Source of the DNA: Verrucomicrobiota bacterium
Lineage (GTDB): Bacteria > Verrucomicrobiota > Verrucomicrobiia > Opitutales > Opitutaceae
Reading direction: 5' to 3'
Length of the DNA: 13,284 nucleotides
Assembly: GCA_030832235.1 (NCBI GenBank)
Contig: JAURJO010000253.1
Span: forward strand, 1 to 13,284
Below the pieces are notes generated by a model that was not told the DNA's origin, did no database searches, and saw only the letters and a list, made by a program, of their open reading frames with translations. A program made the position numbers and the translations under genes. Positions 7,849 to 13,284 of the stretch are shown here, piece after piece (within the stretch, counting starts at the first letter, position 1; every line of letters starts with the position of its first letter).

Positions 7849-9558
7849 ATGAACGCGCCGTCGTCCCCCGCCCTCTTCGCCGTACTGGCCTTCAACGCGG
7901 GAAATCAGCTCGCGGTGAGGAAACTCGGATCGAAGCACGGCCTGGCGTTTACCGGCAGCGACCTCGCGATGGCGACGGCCCGGCTCGAATCTTCCTTCCG
8001 CGAGCATACGCCGCCGGCGGAGTTCTTCTCCTGCACAGCCGGAGGAAGAACGCACCGGGTGTTGCTCACGCAGGTGGCGGGAGTCGCCGCCGACGCCGAA
8101 GTCGTCTTCCGCTCGATCGAACAGCTGGAGGCGGAGCCCGGGGATCTCGCTCCGTCATTACTGGCCGCGCTGCGGGGCCTTGAGCCACACCTGGTTGACA
8201 TCCCCTACCTCCACCTCGGCGAGAACGACTTCATCTACAAGTTCCGGCCGGCGCAGGAACGGAACTCCGGCATTTACGTGCAGGACGCCCGGGCCGCTGC
8301 CCTTTACCAGTCGGAGCTCTGCGCCGCGATCAAGGCCCTCGCGCGCCGCCAGGAGCGCACCGCCACCGCGCCCGTGGCGCTCGATTTCGGCGCGGTGCGC
8401 TACGTTATCCCGAGCCACTTTGGATTCTGCCTCGGCGTGAAAAACGCCATCGAACGCGCCTACGAGACACTCGCGGAGAATCCGGGCCGGCGCGTGTTCA
8501 TGCTGTCGGAGCTAATCCACAACCCGTTCGTGAACGAGGACCTCCTCCGTCGCGGCCTGCGTTACCTTCAAACCGACCGCGGCGTGCCACACACTGTCGA
8601 CGGCCGCGAGGGGTCGCCGGCGCTTTGGGACACTCTCACGCCGGACGACATCGTGATCATCCCCGCCTTCGGCGCGACCGACGACGACAAGCGCCGGCTC
8701 GTGCGGAAAGGCATCGCGGTCTGCCAGTATGACGCCACGTGCATGCTGGTGGAAAAGGTCTGGAAAGCCGCCCGCGCGTACGGACGCGAAGGCTACACGG
8801 TGGTCATCCACGGCAAGCACGAGCACGAGGAGACCAAGGCGACGTTTTCCAACACCCGCCGCCACGCGCCCGCCGTCATCGTGCGCAACCTCGCCGAGGC
8901 GCGGCTGCTCGGGGAGATCATCGCGAGCGAACCGGACCAAGCGCGCGCCAGGTTCGCGGAAAAATTCGCGGGCCGGCACACGCCCGGCTTCGATCCGGTG
9001 CGTGATCTGGCCCGCATCGCGGTAGTCAACCAGACCACCCTGCTGATGAACGAGACGCTCGAGATCATCGAGCACCTCCGCGGGATCTACCGAGAAGTCC
9101 ATCACGACGTCTCGCGCGTCGGCGGCGACGGCCGGCGCGACACGCTTTGCTATGCGACGCAGGTCAACCAGGACGCCCTCAGCCGCGCGCTCGCGGAACC
9201 GCTCGATGCGGCGTTCGTGATCGGCGGGAAGAACTCATCCAACACCTACCAACTCTTCCGGCTCTGCGCCGAAAAACTGGGTGACCGCGCGTACTTCATT
9301 CAATCGGAGGCAGGAATCCACTCCCTGGCCGAAGTGGAGCACTATGTTTACGACGGCTCCGGAAAGGGACACACGGAGCTTCGCCCGCTTTGGCCGACGG
9401 GCGGACCGACGCCGCGGAGGATTCTCGTAACCGGCGGCGCCAGCTGCCCGGACGGAATTATCCAGCAGGTGATGGCCCGCATCAACGGCTTCTTCCCGGA
9501 CGGGCAGCTACGACCTATCGGCGCGGTCCTGCAGGACCTCTCGGCCGCGCCAGCCTGA
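7849..9558 (+). CDS. ispH: IspH (LytB), HMBPP reductase with a long N-terminal extension
   Basis: Iron-sulfur enzyme for the last step of the MEP pathway, reducing 4-hydroxy-3-methylbut-2-enyl diphosphate to IPP and DMAPP. Residues from about 184 to 550 form a complete IspH of the plant/cyanobacterial type. The three cluster cysteines are in HFGFCLGVKNAI (C194), YDATCMLVEKVW (C298) and DTLCYATQ (C434). Substrate-contact motifs include ELIHNPFVN (221-229), HGKHEHEET (321-329) and GGKNSSNTYQL (459-469), and the protein ends with GASCPDG. At 569 residues it is much longer than the usual 300-400. The first 180 or so residues match no domain I recognise, yet codon usage there is normal and no Met lies between 42 and 184 to restart a shorter protein. 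The ATG at 7849 lacks a clear ribosome site. It may be co-transcribed with the toxin gene. Confidence 0.93.
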   Translation: MNAPSSPALFAVLAFNAGNQLAVRKLGSKHGLAFTGSDLAMATARLESSFREHTPPAEFFSCTAGGRTHRVLLTQVAGVAADAEVVFRSIEQLEAEPGDLAPSLLAALRGLEPHLVDIPYLHLGENDFIYKFRPAQERNSGIYVQDARAAALYQSELCAAIKALARRQERTATAPVALDFGAVRYVIPSHFGFCLGVKNAIERAYETLAENPGRRVFMLSELIHNPFVNEDLLRRGLRYLQTDRGVPHTVDGREGSPALWDTLTPDDIVIIPAFGATDDDKRRLVRKGIAVCQYDATCMLVEKVWKAARAYGREGYTVVIHGKHEHEETKATFSNTRRHAPAVIVRNLAEARLLGEIIASEPDQARARFAEKFAGRHTPGFDPVRDLARIAVVNQTTLLMNETLEIIEHLRGIYREVHHDVSRVGGDGRRDTLCYATQVNQDALSRALAEPLDAAFVIGGKNSSNTYQLFRLCAEKLGDRAYFIQSEAGIHSLAEVEHYVYDGSGKGHTELRPLWPTGGPTPRRILVTGGASCPDGIIQQVMARINGFFPDGQLRPIGAVLQDLSAAPA

Positions 9559-9569
9559 TCCCGAAGCTC

Positions 9570-9585
9570 GCGCCATGAACGGCGC
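9570..9585. terminator. Short hairpin between convergent ispH and the outer-membrane gene
   Basis: GCGCC-atgaac-GGCGC forms a perfect five-pair stem with a six-base loop in the 42-base gap between two converging stop codons. There is no T-run on either side, so at best it is a weak bidirectional terminator. Its placement is the main argument for it. Confidence 0.25.
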
Positions 9586-9600
9586 CAAGCCGGCCGCGGG

Positions 9601-10851
9601 TCAAAACCGATACGAAAGCCCCGCGCGGAATCCGCTCATATTCGCGAGATCGATCTTCGTCGAATAGTGGGCGTTTTCCGTGTCGACCGCCTGCGTGTAG
9701 CTCCCGGCTGACTGGACGACCGCACCCGCGTAGAAACCGGTACGCTCGGTGAGGTCGAACTGCAGCGTCGCATCCGCAAAATACCCGGGCAGGAGTTTGT
9801 AGGCCTCGCTGGAACTCGTTTCGGTGATCTCGGCCCCGTCGGGGGGCGTCAGCGTCTGGGTCACGGAGTAAGTGGAGCCGGAGTAAACCACCGCGGCGCC
9901 GACGCCGACGGAAACCTTGAACCGGTTCGTGAAAGAGAACTGCAGCGTCGGGCCGGCGCGGAAGGTGTAGAACGCGCCCTTAAGCTTCCAGCGGTTGGAG
10001 ACGCTGGCCTCATCCGTCGCCGTCGTGGTCGTGCGCCCGGCCGGCTCGTTTCCAATCAGAATGGAGGTGTCGACACTGATGGTCTGGCCGAGCCCGTCGG
10101 CGCTAAGAACCGCGTTGCCCACGGCATCGACGACATTCTCGGTCGCCGTGCTGGGCGAGGAGTAAGGTGCATCGGGGGGCGTCTGGCCGAAGAGGGAGTA
10201 ATAATCGCTCACCGTCGTGAGGCGGGCGCGCACGGGGTCGAACCTCGTTGAGGCGATGTCGTTCATGGACATGCCGGCCGTGAGCTGCCAAAGAACCTTG
10301 GAACCGAGCAGCTTTCCCATGTCCCGGGAAACCGCGATGTCCATACCGGCGGAAGAGCCGGGTTTCTTGTCGCGGACGGCGGTGTCGATTACCTCGGCGG
10401 AGTAGCTGTCGAATCGCACGAAACCGGGCAGCGAGAGCTGATCGGCGCTGGTGTAATTCCAAGTGTTGGTGCGGCCGTCCGGCGCGATGGGGTCAAAGGC
10501 CGCGGTGTTGCTCTGCGGGTCGACGATCGGGTTACCGCCCGCATCGAGCCGCGCAACCGTGCGGGCATCGGGTTGGACCCGGCCGTTGTGGTAGACGCGG
10601 AGCAGGTTGGCGCCGGTGGCGGAACCCGGATCCTCGGGGGACGGAACGCGGCCCGTGCCGGAGAAACTGGTCTTCGCCCCGCCGATGTAGCGGAAACCGA
10701 ACGACAGCACGCTCTTCGGCTCGTAGATGTACTCGTCGAGGTTGCTGAAGTCGGGAATCTCAATCGGGGGGCCACGCCGCTCCTCGTCCTGCGCAAAGGC
10801 CACGCCCAGCGCGGCGACAAAAGCGAAAACGAGATAGCGGAAGATCTTCAT
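9601..10851 (-). CDS. Uncharacterised outer-membrane beta-barrel-like protein
   Basis: I do not recognise a named family. The 416-residue protein begins with a clear Sec signal peptide, MKIFRYLVFAFVAALGVAFA, probably cut before QDEE. The mature part is rich in Gly, Ser, Thr and aromatics. It has alternating hydrophobic stretches such as SVLSFGFRYI, FTNRFKVSVGVGAAVVY, TGFYAGAVV and FRAGLSYRF. It ends in Phe, the usual C-terminal signal for outer-membrane barrels. The middle is polar and Asp/Thr-rich and looks like long loops or an exposed domain. The ATG at 10851 gives the signal peptide directly; an upstream in-frame start at 10899 would put 16 Pro/Arg-rich residues before it. No Shine-Dalgarno is visible. 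It converges on ispH and diverges from the DUF1501 gene. Barrel topology is inferred; the substrate is unknown. Confidence 0.8.
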   Translation of the reverse strand: MKIFRYLVFAFVAALGVAFAQDEERRGPPIEIPDFSNLDEYIYEPKSVLSFGFRYIGGAKTSFSGTGRVPSPEDPGSATGANLLRVYHNGRVQPDARTVARLDAGGNPIVDPQSNTAAFDPIAPDGRTNTWNYTSADQLSLPGFVRFDSYSAEVIDTAVRDKKPGSSAGMDIAVSRDMGKLLGSKVLWQLTAGMSMNDIASTRFDPVRARLTTVSDYYSLFGQTPPDAPYSSPSTATENVVDAVGNAVLSADGLGQTISVDTSILIGNEPAGRTTTTATDEASVSNRWKLKGAFYTFRAGPTLQFSFTNRFKVSVGVGAAVVYSGSTYSVTQTLTPPDGAEITETSSSEAYKLLPGYFADATLQFDLTERTGFYAGAVVQSAGSYTQAVDTENAHYSTKIDLANMSGFRAGLSYRF

Positions 10852-11050
10852 GCGATGAGAACCGCGCCGTTGGATCGGCGGCGGAGGGAAAAGTTGCACG
10901 AAACTTCACGGATGCCGCCGCGCGTCAACGAGAGAGTTGGACGGGCCGGAACGCTCACAAGTCTGGCGCCACAACGCCTGAAACGCGGCCTGTACTCCCG
11001 ACGTCTCATCCGCCTAGCTACGAATGTTCCCCATCAAAGGAGACCTCCCC
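10852..11050. promoter_or_regulatory. Divergent intergenic region between the outer-membrane gene and DUF1501 gene
   Basis: These 199 bases must carry promoters in both directions, but I find no convincing -35/-10 pair. The notable structure is a nested dyad at 10876-10920: outer arms CGGCGGC (10876-10882) and GCCGCCG (10914-10920), inner arms AAGTT (10891-10895) and AACTT (10902-10906), almost exactly concentric. It lies 25 bases upstream of the outer-membrane gene's ATG, so it could be an mRNA leader hairpin or a regulator site. Confidence 0.4.
11038..11042 (+). promoter_or_regulatory. Shine-Dalgarno site deciding the DUF1501 start
   Basis: AGGAG sits eight bases before the ATG at 11051. 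It is the best ribosome site in the window and selects this start over the in-frame ATG at 11024, which would place the ribosome site inside the coding sequence. Confidence 0.8.
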
Positions 11051-12517
11051 ATGAACCTGCACGCAGACTCCTCCCACCTCCCCGAACACGGCGATCCCCA
11101 TGGTACCTGCCACGGAGTATCAACTGACCTTGCGGATTATTTCCTGACCCGCCGGCAATTGATCGGGCGCATCGGCATGGGGATGGGCGCGCTCGCGCTG
11201 CCTCATCTTTTGGATCCCCGTGAGCTTGTGGCCGCGCCGGCCAATACTTCGGGCGCGCCGAAGGGGCCGCTTTCGCCGAAGGCCCCCCATTTCGCGGGCA
11301 AGGCCAAGGCCGTGATCCACATCTTCGCCCAAGGCGCGCCGTCGCACCTCGATACGTGGGATCCGAAGCCGATGCTCACGCGCATGGACGGCAAGACGAT
11401 CCAGGGGAAGGAAGTCGCGCTGGGCTCGCCGTTCAAATTCTCGAAATACGGCCAGAGCGGCCTCGAGGTGAGCAGTGTCTTCGCGAAAACCGCGGCGCAC
11501 GCCGATGACCTCGCGGTCATCCGCTCAATGTGGACCGACATCCCGGCGCACGAGGTGGCGACCGTGTTCATGAACACCGGCTCCCTTCGGCTCGCGAAAC
11601 CGAGCATGGGTTCGTGGCTGGTCTACGGCCTTGGCACGGAAAACCAGAACCTCCCCGGCTTCATCGCCCTCCGCAGCGGTAACCTGCCGCTCGGCGGCGC
11701 GATGAATTACCAGTCGGCTTTCCTCCCCGGCGTCTTCCAGGGCACCAGCATCGACACTCGGGCGCCCTCCGTGCCGCAGATGATCCAGAACATCCGCAAT
11801 TCCTACCTTTCGGCCAAGGAGCAGCGGCGTCAGCTGGATTTCGTCCACCGGCTCAACCAAGTGCACGCCGAGAATCTGCAGCGCGACGCGGCCCTCGAGA
11901 CGCGGCTGGAAAGCTACGAGATCGCGTTCCGTATGCAGGCCGAGGCGATGGACGCGTTCGACCTCACGAAAGAATCAGCCGAGACCCGCGCCGCCTACGG
12001 CAACACCGACCAGGGTAAGCAGCTCCTGCTCGCTCGCCGCCTCGTCGAACGCGGGGTGCGCGTCGTGCAGGTCTGGCACAACGGCTGGGACCACCACCAG
12101 CAGCTGCAGACCCGCCTCGCGCAAAAGGCCGGGGAAATCGACGGTCCGCTTTCCGCCCTCCTCGCCGACCTGAAGCGTCGCGGGCTGCTCGACTCGACGC
12201 TGGTCGTCTGGGGTGGAGAGTTCGGCCGCAAATCAACCCGCGACCGCAACGGCTACGACGTCCCCGGCCGCGACCACAACGCTCGCGCGTTCTCTGTGGT
12301 GCTTGCGGGCGGCGGCATCAAGGGCGGCACCGTCCACGGCGCCACGGATGAATTCGGCTCGGCCGCCGTGCAGGACAAAGTGCACCCGCACGACCTGCAC
12401 GCGACGATCCTGCATTGCATGGGCCTCAACCACGAGAAGCTCACGTACCGCTTCAACGGCCGCGATTTCCGCCTGACCGACGTCGCCGGCAACGTGGTGA
12501 AGCCGATCCTCGCCTGA
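11051..12517 (+). CDS. DUF1501 family protein with a Tat signal
   Basis: Member of the DUF1501 family, a sulfatase/alkaline-phosphatase-like fold abundant in Planctomycetota and Verrucomicrobiota; its biochemical role is not established. The protein has 488 residues. A twin-arginine signal, TRRQLIGRIGMGMGALALPHLL at 33-54 with R34 and R35, points to folded export. Family motifs follow in order: FAQGAPSHLDTWDPKP (92-107), WHNGWDHH (342-349), GGEFGR (388-393), GRDHNARAF (406-414), HPHDLHATIL (445-454) and YRFNGRDFRLTDV (466-478). The His/Asp clusters look like the metal site expected for the fold. It is followed after three bases by a PSD1 gene, so the two are almost certainly one operon. The start is fixed by a strong ribosome site. 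Confidence 0.93.
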   Translation: MNLHADSSHLPEHGDPHGTCHGVSTDLADYFLTRRQLIGRIGMGMGALALPHLLDPRELVAAPANTSGAPKGPLSPKAPHFAGKAKAVIHIFAQGAPSHLDTWDPKPMLTRMDGKTIQGKEVALGSPFKFSKYGQSGLEVSSVFAKTAAHADDLAVIRSMWTDIPAHEVATVFMNTGSLRLAKPSMGSWLVYGLGTENQNLPGFIALRSGNLPLGGAMNYQSAFLPGVFQGTSIDTRAPSVPQMIQNIRNSYLSAKEQRRQLDFVHRLNQVHAENLQRDAALETRLESYEIAFRMQAEAMDAFDLTKESAETRAAYGNTDQGKQLLLARRLVERGVRVVQVWHNGWDHHQQLQTRLAQKAGEIDGPLSALLADLKRRGLLDSTLVVWGGEFGRKSTRDRNGYDVPGRDHNARAFSVVLAGGGIKGGTVHGATDEFGSAAVQDKVHPHDLHATILHCMGLNHEKLTYRFNGRDFRLTDVAGNVVKPILA

Positions 12518-12520
12518 CCG

Positions 12521-13284
12521 ATGCGCGCGACGATCATCCATCTGACGCTGGCCGCAGTGCTCGCGTCCTCCGCGCGGGCGGTCGACCTGCCGGCCAACCA
12601 TCCGCCCGTGGCGGGCATCCCCGCCGCGGACGTCCAGTTCTTCGAGAACAAGATCCGTCCCATCCTCGTCGACAAGTGCTACAAGTGCCACAGCAAGGAG
12701 TCCGACAAGGTGCGCGGCGGCCTGCTGCTGGACTCACGTGAGGCGACGTTGCTGGGCGGCAACACCGGCCCGGCGCTGGTACCCGGCAAACCGGACGAAT
12801 CCCTCCTCATCCAGGCCGTCCGCTACAAAGACGAGGACCTGCAGATGCCGCCGAAGGGCGAGAAACTCTCCGATGCGCAGATCGCCGACCTGGTCGAATG
12901 GGTGCGGCGCGGCGCCCCGGATCCGCGGATCATCGCGGCGAAGGGCGCGAAGCCGGCCGGCACCGGTCGCAACCACTGGGCGTTTCAAGCGGTGACGAAA
13001 CCCGCCGTGCCCGCGGTGAAGAAGGGCGACTGGGCGACCAACCCGATCGACAGTTTCATCCTGGCGAAGATGGAGGAAAAGGGGCTTTCGCCGAACAGCC
13101 CCGCCGACAAGACGACGCTGATGCGCCGGCTGTATTTCGACCTGATCGGCCTGCCGCCGCACCCGCTCGAGGTGCAGAACTTCGTGAAGGACGATTCGCC
13201 GGACGCCTACGAGAAGGTCGTGGACCGCCTGCTCAACTCCCCGCAGTACGGCGAGCACTGGGCCCGGCACTGGCTCGACGTCGC
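12521..13284 (+). CDS. PSD1 protein: cytochrome-like domain plus DUF1549 (3' end off the window)
   Basis: The first 254 codons of a large exported protein; relatives run to roughly 700-1000 residues and end in DUF1553, which is not visible here. A Sec signal peptide covers residues 1-20 (cut after SARA). A planctomycete cytochrome C domain follows, with the haem-binding CYKCH (C53, C56, H57), GGLLLDSREATLLGG and a possible axial Met in LQMPPKGEKL (M109). The DUF1549 domain starts near 173 with NPIDSFILAKMEEKGL, LMRRLYFDLIGLPP and YGEHWARHWLDV. It begins three bases after the DUF1501 stop, without its own ribosome site, which implies translational coupling. Such pairs are thought to act outside the cytoplasm, possibly in polymer breakdown, but no activity is established. 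Confidence 0.93.
   Translation, partial: MRATIIHLTLAAVLASSARAVDLPANHPPVAGIPAADVQFFENKIRPILVDKCYKCHSKESDKVRGGLLLDSREATLLGGNTGPALVPGKPDESLLIQAVRYKDEDLQMPPKGEKLSDAQIADLVEWVRRGAPDPRIIAAKGAKPAGTGRNHWAFQAVTKPAVPAVKKGDWATNPIDSFILAKMEEKGLSPNSPADKTTLMRRLYFDLIGLPPHPLEVQNFVKDDSPDAYEKVVDRLLNSPQYGEHWARHWLDV

Overview
The window is 13.3 kb of GC-rich bacterial chromosome with densely packed genes. A Tat-signal DUF1501 gene next to a PSD1 gene (cytochrome-like domain plus DUF1549) is typical of the Planctomycetota-Verrucomicrobiota group. Together with the plant/cyanobacterial-type IspH, this suggests a verrucomicrobial relative, perhaps Opitutales. That placement is inference, since no rRNA gene or other decisive marker is present.

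Layout. Positions 1-2801 hold a leftward run: gltS (Na+/glutamate symporter), a metallo-beta-lactamase-fold hydrolase, and ribD (riboflavin synthesis), which is cut by the left edge. A 130-base divergent gap separates gltS from the rightward leuB (leucine synthesis) and alaS (alanyl-tRNA synthetase). Positions 6910-7802 carry a two-gene Xre/MbcA-RES toxin-antitoxin module, preceded by a compact array of inverted TGCCA half-sites that looks like an autoregulatory operator. It is followed closely by ispH, the last enzyme of the MEP isoprenoid pathway, which has an unusual N-terminal extension of about 185 residues. Converging on ispH is a leftward gene for an unrecognised outer-membrane beta-barrel-like protein. 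A 199-base divergent region with a nested dyad then leads to a DUF1501 gene and a PSD1 gene, the latter cut by the right edge.

How the genes work together. Most are independent housekeeping genes. The two real multi-gene units are the toxin-antitoxin pair and the DUF1501-PSD1 pair. The toxin gene ends 46 bases before ispH with no convincing terminator, so ispH may be partly transcribed from the toxin-antitoxin promoter. I see no complete undescribed multi-gene system. The best leads are the N-terminal domain fused to IspH, the toxin-antitoxin operator and its link to ispH, and the unknown outer-membrane protein with the concentric dyad upstream. No tRNA, rRNA, CRISPR array, insertion sequence or gene-free stretch over 300 bases was seen.
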